DNA from: Alphaproteobacteria bacterium
GTDB taxonomy: Bacteria > Pseudomonadota > Alphaproteobacteria > Rhizobiales > GCA-2746425
Assembly (NCBI GenBank): GCA_024743215.1
Contig: JANSWZ010000008.1
Coordinates: forward strand, 1-64,000
Direction: 5' to 3'
Length of the DNA: 64,000 bases
The translations under genes were made by a program, and so were the position numbers. Every line of letters begins with the position of its first letter. Position 1 is the stretch's first letter. The notes beneath the pieces are model-generated. The model saw nothing but the letters and a program-made list of their open reading frames with translations. It did no database searches and was not told where the DNA came from. Positions 8,796-17,251 of the stretch are shown one piece after another.

Positions 8796-9356
8796 TTATG
8801 CTACCGATTTCTCGCTTCGGGGTTCAATTAAACTATCGATCTGTGTCACTTTGTGCTCGCTTTCACCCTTGCCCCTGCGTTCTTCCGCATCCTGAGCCAG
8901 TGCGCCAACGATACGCCTTCGGTCTGGGCCAAAGAAAGTATCGGTGCGAATGAATGGCCTGGGCGATACAACTGAGACCACGATGCGTTGATAGAGCGCT
9001 GTGGCCGAAATCGGCTTGCAGACAAATTCGGTGACACCAGCATCTCGCGCTTCTATGACGCGTTTTTTATCGGAATGTCCGGTGATCATGATGATAGGCA
9101 CATAGGGGAAATGGCTGGAATCGGTGTCGCGCATCATGCGCGTCAACTCAACACCGTTGAAAACGGGCATAGCCCAATCGACCACGACAAAATCTGGGGC
9201 GGTGGATTGAAACAACTCAAACCCCTCAGCGCCGTCTTCTGCTTCGATCACTTCACGAATACCAAATCCCTGAAGCAGCATCCGAACGACGCGCCTTATA
9301 TGCGCATTGTCGTCAACAATCAGGCACCGTAGCGCTGTCAGATCAACCGGTTTCAT
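8796..9356 (-). CDS. CheY-like response regulator receiver protein
   Basis: A 186-residue protein with a receiver domain at residues 8-125 and a short tail without a DNA-binding domain. Acidic pocket D15/D16, phosphoacceptor D60 (FVVVDWAMP), switch Thr T92 (MITGHS) and Lys K114 (FVCKP) are all present, so it should be phosphorylation-competent. The roughly 60-residue basic and acidic C-terminal tail has no recognised fold. It is co-transcribed with the downstream Hpt gene, and the pair looks like an orphan phosphorelay module. Confidence 0.93.
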   Translation of the reverse strand: MKPVDLTALRCLIVDDNAHIRRVVRMLLQGFGIREVIEAEDGAEGFELFQSTAPDFVVVDWAMPVFNGVELTRMMRDTDSSHFPYVPIIMITGHSDKKRVIEARDAGVTEFVCKPISATALYQRIVVSVVSPRPFIRTDTFFGPDRRRIVGALAQDAEERRGKGESEHKVTQIDSLIEPRSEKSVA

Positions 9357-9590
9357 TCATAAAGGGACTTTCATTCCCCGACTGTTCAACGAAAGATAGA
9401 AATACGCCAACAGGTATTAACAGTCCGTTGACTCCCAATTCACTTCCTCAGACTGCAGATCCGTTAGGGTTTGCGCTTGATATCAGGCGCATTCTGGAAA
9501 ACCGAACGAAGCGATAGGGCTTTCGATTTTCTTCGTTTGACACTCATATATCTTCGACTTAAGACGAGCATAGTATGGAGAGACCGTTTC

Positions 9591-11150
9591 ATGACCGAAC
9601 AAAGCACCGCTATTCTCAACACCACCACGCAGGCAACTCCTGACCAACCTTATGATGTTTTCATTGTTGGCGGAGGCATAAATGGCGTTGGAATTGCGCG
9701 GGATGCCGTAGGCAGAGGCTTTCACGTCGGCCTTGCGGAAATGAACGATCTGGCGTCCGGAACCTCGTCATGGTCAACAAAGCTGATCCATGGTGGATTG
9801 CGCTATCTGGAACACTATGAATTCCGTCTGGTTCGCGAAGCTCTGATGGAGCGCGAAACCTTGTGGGGTATGGCGCCGCATATCATCTGGCCACTCAGGT
9901 TTGTGCTGCCGCACCACAAGGATACGCGCCCGGCCTGGCTGATCCGACTAGGTCTGTTTTTGTATGACCACATTGGTGGCCGCAAGAAACTGCCCGGTAC
10001 GAAAACGCTCAACCTTAAGCAGGACCCGGCCGGACAACCGCTGAAACCACACTTCCAGAAGGCTTTTGAGTATTCCGATTGTTGGGTCAATGACGCCCGA
10101 CTGGTCGTTCTGAATGCACGCGATGCAGCAGACCGCGGTGCCGACATCAACACCGGCACCAAAGTGGTCTCGCTACTGCGCGCTGATGATCTGTGGCAAA
10201 TTGGGCTTGAAGACAAATTGACAGGGAAAGCCTGGCAAGTTTCAGCGCGCTGCGTGGTGAACGCTGCAGGCCCCTGGATTGACCACGTTCTGACCGGCGC
10301 TCTTGGCTACAATGATGCACACAATGTGCGGCTTGTGCAGGGCAGCCATATCGTCGTGAAACAGAAATTTACCGACCCGCGCGCCTATTTCTTCCAAAAC
10401 AATGATGGCCGCATCTTCTTTGCAATTCCCTATGAGCAGGATTTTACCCTGATCGGCACGACAGACCGCGACTATGATGGCGATCCCAAATCCGTTGCCA
10501 TTACCGAGGAAGAAACCGACTATCTGCTCAGCGCCGCAGCCGAATATTTCAGCGAACCTTTGCACCGCGAAGATATTGTGTGGACCTATTCCGGCGTTCG
10601 CCCGCTTTACGATGATGGAGCCACGAAGGCACAGGAAGCCACACGGGACTATGTGCTGAAAAGCGAAGGCTCTGAAAACGAGCCGAAGCTGATCAACATT
10701 TTCGGTGGAAAAATAACCACTTACCGGCGATTGGCTGAATCGATGCTTGAGAAGATCGAAGAAGCGATCGGAGCTAAAGGTGCCTCCTGGACCAAAGGCG
10801 CCACCTTGCCCGGCGGTGATTTTGACACCCTGTCATTTGATGATGAATTGGCAAAGCTGCAAAAGGATTTTCCATTCCTTGAGCCAGCTCATGCCTGGCG
10901 GTTGTTCCGCCTCTACGGAACGCGCGCGCGCGCCATCCTGGGCAATGCAACCAAGCTCGATGATCTCGGTGAGAATTTCGGTGCAGACCTGACCGCCGCA
11001 GAGGTGCGCTACCTGATACGACACGAATGGGCGCGCAATGCAGATGATGTGTTGTGGCGGCGCACAAAACGAGGCCTGATCATTCAGGACAAGGCCGAGA
11101 TTGCGCAGCTGGATGAGTTCATGAAACAGGAATTGTCGGGCAACATTTAA
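9591..11150 (+). CDS. glpD: Aerobic glycerol-3-phosphate dehydrogenase
   Basis: A 519-residue FAD enzyme that oxidises sn-glycerol-3-phosphate to dihydroxyacetone phosphate and feeds electrons to quinone at the inner membrane. The start at 9591 is preferred over an upstream in-frame one because a GGAGAG site precedes it and the length then matches GlpD (about 500). The dinucleotide-binding motif is DVFIVGGGINGVGIARDA (about 22-39), followed by the GlpD signature STKLIHGGLRYLE. The C-terminal DAO_C domain begins near 390. It stands alone; no glycerol kinase or transporter gene is adjacent. Confidence 0.93.
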   Translation: MTEQSTAILNTTTQATPDQPYDVFIVGGGINGVGIARDAVGRGFHVGLAEMNDLASGTSSWSTKLIHGGLRYLEHYEFRLVREALMERETLWGMAPHIIWPLRFVLPHHKDTRPAWLIRLGLFLYDHIGGRKKLPGTKTLNLKQDPAGQPLKPHFQKAFEYSDCWVNDARLVVLNARDAADRGADINTGTKVVSLLRADDLWQIGLEDKLTGKAWQVSARCVVNAAGPWIDHVLTGALGYNDAHNVRLVQGSHIVVKQKFTDPRAYFFQNNDGRIFFAIPYEQDFTLIGTTDRDYDGDPKSVAITEEETDYLLSAAAEYFSEPLHREDIVWTYSGVRPLYDDGATKAQEATRDYVLKSEGSENEPKLINIFGGKITTYRRLAESMLEKIEEAIGAKGASWTKGATLPGGDFDTLSFDDELAKLQKDFPFLEPAHAWRLFRLYGTRARAILGNATKLDDLGENFGADLTAAEVRYLIRHEWARNADDVLWRRTKRGLIIQDKAEIAQLDEFMKQELSGNI

Positions 11151-11159
11151 CTGGTACTG

Positions 11160-11648
11160 TCAGACAGGTCGCAGATCAGATGTGATGGACAATGCCTTCC
11201 GATGCTTATGACGCCGTCGATATAGGTAGGTTGCAAAACGTGCCATAAACGGGGTGCGCCAACCCGCATCGATGAGCACTGCATCTCGCCACTCTGTGAG
11301 CCCGTCCCGTGTCTGAACTGACAAAGTGTGGTCCCAGCGTCGGATTCCTGGCGCATGCTCCCGGCTTTGCAGGATACGCCCTGCCCGATCGAGAAGCTCG
11401 ATATGCATGGTGTGACCTTTGACCGTGAACAGCTTCCAGAAAGTTACATCGACCACATAGGTGGCACCTTCCTGCACCGCTTCGTCCGGCAAGCCCTTGT
11501 AAACAGCCAAACCGGACATGGCCTCAATCATTTCAGAAAAGCGCAACGCGCCTTCAAAAACCTGATCCGCTGGTTCTTCATAAATTGCGATAACCTCAAC
11601 CACGCAAGGGGAGCGCTTCTTGAGAAACCCGAATATACCAACAGTCAT
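11160..11648 (-). CDS. SRPBCC-like (START/Bet v1 fold) conserved protein
   Basis: About 162 residues starting MTVGIFGFLKKRSPC. The pattern, an amphipathic N-terminal strand-helix followed by antiparallel strands (ATYVVDVTFWKLFTV, HTMHIELLDRAGRI, HTLSVQTRDGLTEWRDAVLI) and a long final helix (FMARFATYLYRRRHKHR), fits a small ligand-binding SRPBCC domain, but no decisive motif was seen. An in-frame start 27 nt upstream is possible. It is convergent with glpD, ending 10 nt past the glpD stop. Function unknown. Confidence 0.6.
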   Translation of the reverse strand: MTVGIFGFLKKRSPCVVEVIAIYEEPADQVFEGALRFSEMIEAMSGLAVYKGLPDEAVQEGATYVVDVTFWKLFTVKGHTMHIELLDRAGRILQSREHAPGIRRWDHTLSVQTRDGLTEWRDAVLIDAGWRTPFMARFATYLYRRRHKHRKALSITSDLRPV

Positions 11649-11807
11649 AGTGGTCCGTTTTTTAACTTGCTGCAATTTCGGTACAGCATATTCAATCTAT
11701 ACGCTTGGCCAACGCTTGACATGCGCGCATCTCGATACCGTAATCAACGGCAACAAGTCTATGCGTCTTTAAATTGAAAATCGGACAAAAATCAGGTTCA
11801 CACTCCT

Positions 11808-12350
11808 ATGCTTAAAGTCCCGGCAAAAACCATTGATTTGGAAACGGAACGTACAACAATGCGGCCGCATACATTGTCAGATTTCGACGATTGCGCAGCC
11901 ATGTGGGCTGATCCAGCAGTAACCCTTCATATCTCCGGGCAACCAAGCACGCGGCAGGAATCCTGGGCCAGGCATTTGCGCAATATCGGCCATTGGTCAG
12001 CATTGGGGTTCGGCTATTGGGTCGTTCGCGAAAAGTCCACCGGCAATTTTTGGGGGGAAGTCGGATTTGGAGATTTCCAGCGCGCCATTGAACCACCCTT
12101 GGATGCGGTTCCGGAAATGGGATGGGTTCTTTGCACCGCTGTCCATGGCAAAGGTGTGGCCAGCGAAACCGCAAGAGCGGCCTGTGCATGGGGTGATCAG
12201 TATTTTTCGGCTGATAAAACAGTGTGCATCATCGCACCCGAGCACGCCGGATCCATAAGTGTTGCCCTCAAGCAAGGCTTTGAGCACAAGCACATAACCT
12301 CTTACAGGGGAGAGCAAACGCTCATTATGGAGCGCCAAAAACCAATATGA
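11808..12350 (+). CDS. GNAT-family N-acetyltransferase (RimJ/RimL-like)
   Basis: A 180-residue acetyltransferase of the RimJ/RimL branch, which transfers acetyl from acetyl-CoA to an amine such as a ribosomal-protein N-terminus or a small molecule. Typical features are the opening LETERTTMRPHTLSDFDDCA, the strand WVVREKSTGNFWGEVGF, the acetyl-CoA loop region WVLCTAVHGKGVASETARAA (motif A) and NxxS-like AGSISVALKQGFEHK near the end. It is convergent with nadK. Substrate unknown. Confidence 0.87.
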   Translation: MLKVPAKTIDLETERTTMRPHTLSDFDDCAAMWADPAVTLHISGQPSTRQESWARHLRNIGHWSALGFGYWVVREKSTGNFWGEVGFGDFQRAIEPPLDAVPEMGWVLCTAVHGKGVASETARAACAWGDQYFSADKTVCIIAPEHAGSISVALKQGFEHKHITSYRGEQTLIMERQKPI

Positions 12351-12363
12351 GTTGGCAGCAGTT

Positions 12364-13143
12364 CTAATACTGGAATTGCTCGGCCAGAATTCGCTCATCC
12401 CAGGAATGATCCGGATCGAACAAAATACCGCATCGACTGGTATTATCTTCCCAAGCCACGACACGCTCTACCGATTTGAACTCCGTGTGGTCGGCCACCG
12501 CATTGACCGGGCGCCGAGCCGGGTCCAGCACATCAATGGTCAGCTTCGCCCGATTCGGCAGCAACGCACCACGCCACCTGCGCGGACGGAACGGGCTGAT
12601 TGGCGTCAAGGCAAGCAATGGCGCATTGATAGGTAAAATGGGACCATGAGCAGATAGATTATAGGCTGTACTGCCCTGCGGCGTTGCCAATATGATTCCA
12701 TCACATATCAGCTCGGGCAGTCGAATGCGTTCATCAACTGAAATCTGCAGCTTTGCTGCCTGATAGGATTGGCGCAGCAGCGAGACTTCATTCAGCGCGT
12801 AAGCACGCTCAATGCTGCCGTCAGACAGCGTAACCTCCATCACCAGCGGATTGATGAAAGTCGACACGGCTTTTTCGATACGTTCGTCCAGCTTTTCAGC
12901 CGAAAACTCATTCATCAAAAAGCCGATAGTCCCCCGATTGAGGCCATAAAGCATTTTTCCAGAATTCATGTAGGTGTGCAGCGCCCGCAGCATGCTGCCA
13001 TCACCACCCAGCACAACAATAATGTCGGCTTCTTCCGGGGGGACAGACTGGTAGTGTTTCTGCAGTTCGGTCAGCGCTTCTTGCGCCCCATCTGCATTGC
13101 TCGCTTCAAAGGCGAATTTCATGCCGCGTCCCAGTTCACTCAC
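12364..13143 (-). CDS. nadK: NAD kinase
   Basis: A 259-residue ATP-NAD kinase making NADP+. The diagnostic GGDGS motif lies at residues 46-50 (VVLGGDGSMLRALH), followed by GLNRGTIGFLMNEF and the second motif ALNEVSLLRQ; the nucleotide-binding segment TPQGSTAYNLSAHGP is also present. Length matches the compact alphaproteobacterial form. It lies on the minus strand, convergent with the acetyltransferase gene, and upstream on the same strand is the 35-residue microprotein gene. Confidence 0.94.
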   Translation of the reverse strand: MSELGRGMKFAFEASNADGAQEALTELQKHYQSVPPEEADIIVVLGGDGSMLRALHTYMNSGKMLYGLNRGTIGFLMNEFSAEKLDERIEKAVSTFINPLVMEVTLSDGSIERAYALNEVSLLRQSYQAAKLQISVDERIRLPELICDGIILATPQGSTAYNLSAHGPILPINAPLLALTPISPFRPRRWRGALLPNRAKLTIDVLDPARRPVNAVADHTEFKSVERVVAWEDNTSRCGILFDPDHSWDERILAEQFQY

Positions 13144-13208
13144 TTACAGGTTCGCGGCATGACACAAAGTGCAGAGCTGTTTGTCAATTAGAGTCTTGCA
13201 AAGGCCGC

Positions 13209-13316
13209 TTAGAGCACAATACTCGTCAACGCCATCACAGCCCATAGCGCAACCGCAAAACCAAATCCTAGGGCATAGCGGCGGTCAAAGCAGGTGTCAG
13301 AATCAAGACATTTCAT
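13209..13316 (-). CDS. Predicted 35-residue single-span membrane microprotein
   Basis: A short frame beginning MKCLDSDTCFDRRYALGFGF and ending in a hydrophobic stretch (FGFAVALWAVMALTSIVL). It has a textbook ribosome binding site, GGAGG, 8 nt before the ATG, which is the main reason to call it. The first 14 residues are polar with two cysteines and two arginines, the rest a single membrane helix reaching almost to the C-terminus. It lies 65 nt upstream of nadK on the same strand. No family is recognised. Confidence 0.55.
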   Translation of the reverse strand: MKCLDSDTCFDRRYALGFGFAVALWAVMALTSIVL

Positions 13317-13430
13317 GGGTTAAACCTCCATTTGTTGTGATTACGACCTTACAGAGTGTTCGGTTCAAGAGAAAATCAAATGGATGTGAGCGGCTGGTTA
13401 CCACCCGGCAATCGAGACATCTTTAAAGCT

Positions 13431-13463
13431 TTGGGCGGCGTCGCAAACAGCGACGCCGCCCAA
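13431..13463. terminator. Perfect 14-bp GC-rich hairpin downstream of the Tau-type transporter genes
   Basis: Arms 13431-13444 and 13450-13463 are exact reverse complements around loop AAACA. It lies 123 bp beyond the stop of the permease gene. There is no strong T run on either side, so it may be a processing/stability hairpin or a Rho-independent terminator of weak type. Confidence 0.5.
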
Positions 13464-13585
13464 GCGTAAATTGGTACAGTACTCACTGGCAAACATTTAC
13501 AATCCGCGTGCACCGTAACCCACCATGCCCACGTGTCTAAACTCTATCCAGAAGGTTGAGTCCGGCAATCAGGACCGAGCTAACC

Positions 13586-14917
13586 TTACGCTTTGCCTTT
13601 CCAAGGCACCAATTTGTTTTCAGCCATGCGCATCAACACATCGATGCCGAAACCGATCACGCCGATGATAATGATGCCGATGATCACGATTTCCGTCAGC
13701 TGAAACTTCGAGGCGGCAATGATCATTTTACCGGCACCTTTTTCCGCAGCCACCAGTTCGGCAGCAACAACAGTGCCCCAACAAACGCCCATTGCGACAC
13801 GAGCCGCTGTGAAAATCTCAGGCAGAGAGTTTGGCAAGATTACCTTCGTTAGCAGCTGAGTCTTGGTTGCGCCGAGTGAATAAGCTGCATGAACCTTGGA
13901 AATGTTCACGCCAGACACTCCGGCACGGGCACCAATAATCATGATCCACAAAGCAGCCAGGAACAGCAGACTGATCTTCCCTTGCTCCCCAATTCCGAAC
14001 CAGATTATGACCAGCGGGATCAGAGCCAAAGGCGGAACCGGGCGCATGAATTCGACAATCGGATCGAACCATCCACGCATCCACGAATTGAGGCCCATGG
14101 CGAACCCAAGCGGAATGCCAAACAGGCAACCCAGGAAAAAGCCGAGAACCACTCGGATCAGGGACCACATAACGTTTTCCCAAAGGCCAACACCCTGATA
14201 ACCTTCTGCGTTCAGTTCCAGAAATCGGATCCAGACCCGCTCAGGCGGAGGCAGATACAGCGACTCCATTGTTGGACCTGCATATGGGCGAATCTGCAGA
14301 CTGCCCGCTTTGGTCATCAACACGGTGGCGTTTTCAATATCTACGGTTTGTTCAAGATCGATCGGTTGCCCGTTTATCTCTGTCACCCGGTATGAATCTT
14401 CTTTGCCACCCTCATCATTGTTATGAGCACGCAGTAACTTGGCGCGACGTTCCTGCACCATCACAACGTCATCCTTGGCAAACCCATCAGAGGTTTCCGG
14501 CGCAACAAGTTGTTCCGCCGTGGTGTCACCAAAACGGTTCACCCGGACTTTCACGCTTGCCGTATCCGTCTCTCCGGCAGCGTTGGTTGCAGTATATTGA
14601 AATTGTGTGTCACCAATAAACGGAGTTGGCAGAACCTGAAACGGCAACAGACTTGAACCCGTCGCAATCATCCATATTACAAAAACCGTAACTACGCCGG
14701 CAACGGATGCAACTCGGTTGGCCGTTACCGAACTTTCATCACCGAAAGTAACCGTTTTCAGACTGGCATAGCCACGCATTTGATCTTTCTTGGAATTAAT
14801 GAAATTCCAGACGAAATAGACCACTCCACTGACGATCAAAACAATTGCGAAGATCAGGACAATGCCAAGGATCATCCAAAATGTTGTCGCCAGAACATCC
14901 ATAAGTTCCTGTGCCAT
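13586..14917 (-). CDS. tauC: Taurine-type ABC transporter permease with periplasmic insertion
   Basis: A 443-residue inner-membrane permease of the TauC/SsuC class. Two membrane helices (about 12-38 and 70-90) precede a soluble segment of about 130 residues (95-225) rich in beta strands, unlike the roughly 275-residue E. coli TauC, which starts directly with the transport core. The core (about 240-435) has five or six helices and the ATPase-contact EAA loop around AYSLGATKTQLLTKVILP. The gene is 10 nt downstream of the ATPase gene and last in the tauA-tauB-tauC unit. The long form with an N-terminal extension appears typical of alphaproteobacterial taurine systems, but this is recalled, not searched. 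Confidence 0.82.
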   Translation of the reverse strand: MAQELMDVLATTFWMILGIVLIFAIVLIVSGVVYFVWNFINSKKDQMRGYASLKTVTFGDESSVTANRVASVAGVVTVFVIWMIATGSSLLPFQVLPTPFIGDTQFQYTATNAAGETDTASVKVRVNRFGDTTAEQLVAPETSDGFAKDDVVMVQERRAKLLRAHNNDEGGKEDSYRVTEINGQPIDLEQTVDIENATVLMTKAGSLQIRPYAGPTMESLYLPPPERVWIRFLELNAEGYQGVGLWENVMWSLIRVVLGFFLGCLFGIPLGFAMGLNSWMRGWFDPIVEFMRPVPPLALIPLVIIWFGIGEQGKISLLFLAALWIMIIGARAGVSGVNISKVHAAYSLGATKTQLLTKVILPNSLPEIFTAARVAMGVCWGTVVAAELVAAEKGAGKMIIAASKFQLTEIVIIGIIIIGVIGFGIDVLMRMAENKLVPWKGKA

Positions 14918-14927
14918 ATACTGTCCC

Positions 14928-15731
14928 CTATACCAATTCCGACCTGCCCATGATTTCCTCTTCCATGTCCCAGATCATGTTGAGGATTTCATCGCGTTTT
15001 GGACCAAAATCTTTATGCTGTTTAACTTTGCGCAAATCAGCCCCCACACCAAGCTCGGCAAATGGCAGATGGTATTCCTTGTGAATACGGCCGGGCCTTG
15101 GCGCCATCACGATCAGGCGCTCACCCAATAGCAACGCCTCTTCAACCGAGTGGGTGATCAAGATGATGGTTTTTCCTGTTTTCTTCCAGATATCGAGCAC
15201 CAGGCTCTGCATCTTTTCACGGGTTAGCGCATCAAGCGCACCCAAAGGTTCGTCCATCAGGATAACTTCAGGATCGTTCGCCAGACAACGTGCCAAAGCA
15301 ACACGTTGCTGCATGCCGCCCGACAATTCATATATCATCTTCTGGCCAAAATCCCGCAATCCGACAATTCCCAACAGTTCAGTTACACTGCGGTCAATTT
15401 CTGATTGCGGTGTTCCCTTCACTTCGGGACCGAAGCCGATATTTCTGGATACATTCATCCATTCAAACAAAGCGCCCTGCTGGAAGACCATGCCGCGTTC
15501 CGAACTCGGTCCGGTAACCCTGTCATCACCCAGATAAATAGCACCGCCCGTTGGCGCTAAAAAACCGGCCAGGATATTGAGCAAAGTTGTTTTACCGCAA
15601 CCCGATGGTCCCAATACTGAAACCAACTCACCTTCTTTGATATTCAAGTTTATGTTTTTGAGCGCTTCAACATTACCGCCCCCAGGCAATTCAAATGTCA
15701 TCGAAACGTCATCTACCTTGAGACCTGACAT
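14928..15731 (-). CDS. tauB: Taurine-type ABC transporter ATP-binding protein
   Basis: A 267-residue ABC ATPase. Walker A GPSGCGKTTLL (about 41-51), Q-loop VFQQGALFEW, signature LSGGMQQRVALARCL (about 137-151), Walker B VILMDEPLGALD (about 158-169) and the switch histidine in ILITHSVEEAL are all present. The start at 15731 is preferred because an AAGGAT box is spaced 8-9 nt from that ATG. It belongs to the nitrate/sulfonate/taurine importer subfamily (the FE-group motif GRIHKEYHLPF lies near the C-terminus). It is separated from tauA by a strong terminator-like hairpin and followed closely by tauC. Confidence 0.9.
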   Translation of the reverse strand: MSGLKVDDVSMTFELPGGGNVEALKNINLNIKEGELVSVLGPSGCGKTTLLNILAGFLAPTGGAIYLGDDRVTGPSSERGMVFQQGALFEWMNVSRNIGFGPEVKGTPQSEIDRSVTELLGIVGLRDFGQKMIYELSGGMQQRVALARCLANDPEVILMDEPLGALDALTREKMQSLVLDIWKKTGKTIILITHSVEEALLLGERLIVMAPRPGRIHKEYHLPFAELGVGADLRKVKQHKDFGPKRDEILNMIWDMEEEIMGRSELV

Positions 15732-15765
15732 GCGCACTTATCCTTTTGGGTTTTCGGCAGATTAC

Positions 15766-15798
15766 AAAAAAGCGCAGCGAAATCTAGTTTCGCTGCGC
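15766..15798 (-). terminator. Rho-independent terminator/attenuator after tauA
   Basis: Perfect 11-bp arms 15772-15782 and 15788-15798 with loop TCTAG, followed in the minus direction by six T residues (complement of 15766-15771). It sits between the binding-protein gene and the ATPase gene, so most transcripts probably stop after tauA. Confidence 0.8.
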
Positions 15799-15821
15799 CG
15801 GTGTTCAACGATTTTCAAAAC

Positions 15822-16817
15822 CTAAAGTTTCGATGCCGCTTCCAAGTAGCTGGAGTTAACCACAGCACTATAGTCTGGCAAAGCCTTAATTTTGCCGTCT
15901 GCTTCGAGGCTTGCAGCGCTATCGGTGAGATAGGCAGCCACACCACCACCCAGCCATTCGTCAGAAAGCTGCTCAGCTACCGTTGGGAACGCAAAAGTCT
16001 TGATGACGTCTTTAGTGCCATCCAGATCCATGCCAGCAGATTTCTGAATATCAGCAATCATACCATCTGGATCACTCAGATATTTTGCGTTCATGTCGGC
16101 CGTAACCTTCAGGAACTTGGCAAGAAGCTCAGGGTTTTCTTCACCGAATGAGGTTGGAATAGAAGTCACATCGAATACTTTACCGACGACAGATTCTTTT
16201 TCTTTACCCTCGATGATTGGGTTTCCATACTCTTTCATTTTGCGCAGCGAACCACCCCAACCACATACCATGGCCAAATCGGTGTTCGGCTGAGAAAACG
16301 CAGCAGCGGAATCGGAAGGTGCCATATCAACGATGGTCAGATCTGATTCAGCAATGTTGAGATATTTGATCTGCTTCAGAAAACCGGAATGGGCAGCTGT
16401 GCCCAGCGGAACCGCAACCTTCTTGCCTTTGAGGACTTCCGCAGCGTTTTCCTTGTTAGCTTCAAGCTCTTCGCGCACAACGCAGTTGTCGTTGTCCGAA
16501 TAGGAAACAGCAATATCAACGACCTGCAGATCCTGTCCGGCGGCTGTAGCGACCAGGAACGGTGTTACACCCTGCGAGAATGAAATGTGAACGTCGCCAG
16601 ATGCCATAGCAGCGGACATGGCGGTACCCGCGTCGAACGACACCCAGTTGATTTTCACACCCAGAGCTTCCTCGTAAAGATCGTTAGCCTGTGCGAACTG
16701 GTTTGGTGTTGGCCACTCCAGGAAGTATGCCACTGTGATTTCGTCAGCAGCATTAGCTACCGGTGCCACCACTGCCATCAGAGCAGCAGCCATTGCGGTT
16801 GAAAGTAGTTTCTTCAT
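15822..16817 (-). CDS. tauA: Taurine-type ABC transporter substrate-binding protein
   Basis: A 331-residue periplasmic binding protein with a signal peptide (MKKLLSTAMAAALMAVVAPV, cleaved near ANAAD). The mature part opens EITVAYFLEWPTPNQFAQAN and contains INWVSFDAGTAMSAAMASG and HISFSQGVTPFLVATAAGQD, a pattern I associate with alphaproteobacterial TauA proteins; the family (NMT1/SsuA-like) is certain, taurine as ligand is likely rather than proven. An AAAGGA box precedes the ATG. It is the first gene of tauA-tauB-tauC and divergent from a LysR gene. No taurine dehydrogenase, aminotransferase or xsc gene is in the window. Confidence 0.82.
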   Translation of the reverse strand: MKKLLSTAMAAALMAVVAPVANAADEITVAYFLEWPTPNQFAQANDLYEEALGVKINWVSFDAGTAMSAAMASGDVHISFSQGVTPFLVATAAGQDLQVVDIAVSYSDNDNCVVREELEANKENAAEVLKGKKVAVPLGTAAHSGFLKQIKYLNIAESDLTIVDMAPSDSAAAFSQPNTDLAMVCGWGGSLRKMKEYGNPIIEGKEKESVVGKVFDVTSIPTSFGEENPELLAKFLKVTADMNAKYLSDPDGMIADIQKSAGMDLDGTKDVIKTFAFPTVAEQLSDEWLGGGVAAYLTDSAASLEADGKIKALPDYSAVVNSSYLEAASKL

Positions 16818-17251
16818 AATTGTTCATCCTTTAGGGGTTCAATCAGTTCAATCGCTCCATGGCGCCAGACCTGACTGAATTCGATTGTTGTTTGCGTGAG
16901 GAACAGTATCAAAGTTGGTCCAATTCATTTGTTTGATTGCCACTTTGCGCTAGCGCCCTGATCAAGCGATGCAAAATGTCAGCCGTATAAGTACTGTTGC
17001 TGTTACAGAGATTGATGTCAATTGTTTCCCCGTTTTTGATCCTGCATGTCTCAATAACGGCGATTTAAGCCAAAAAGCCATCAACAGATCAAACAGCATA
17101 CTGACATCGAATACCGGCGTTGGCGGAATCAAAGTCCACAGTTTCGAATAATTATGATTAAAGTTTCGATTTTTTCTTTGCATTGACAGAAACGCCTGCT
17201 TTAGTTGTTTGGTCCCAATTCTCACCCGGATGTCATGCGAAAGGACCTCCA
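16818..17251. other. Divergent spacer between tauA and the LysR gene
   Basis: A 434-base region that must hold the tauA and LysR-gene promoters. A repeated GTTTCGA occurs at about 17142 and 17163 flanking an AT-rich stretch, a possible regulator-binding pair. No convincing small gene was seen. Confidence 0.45.
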
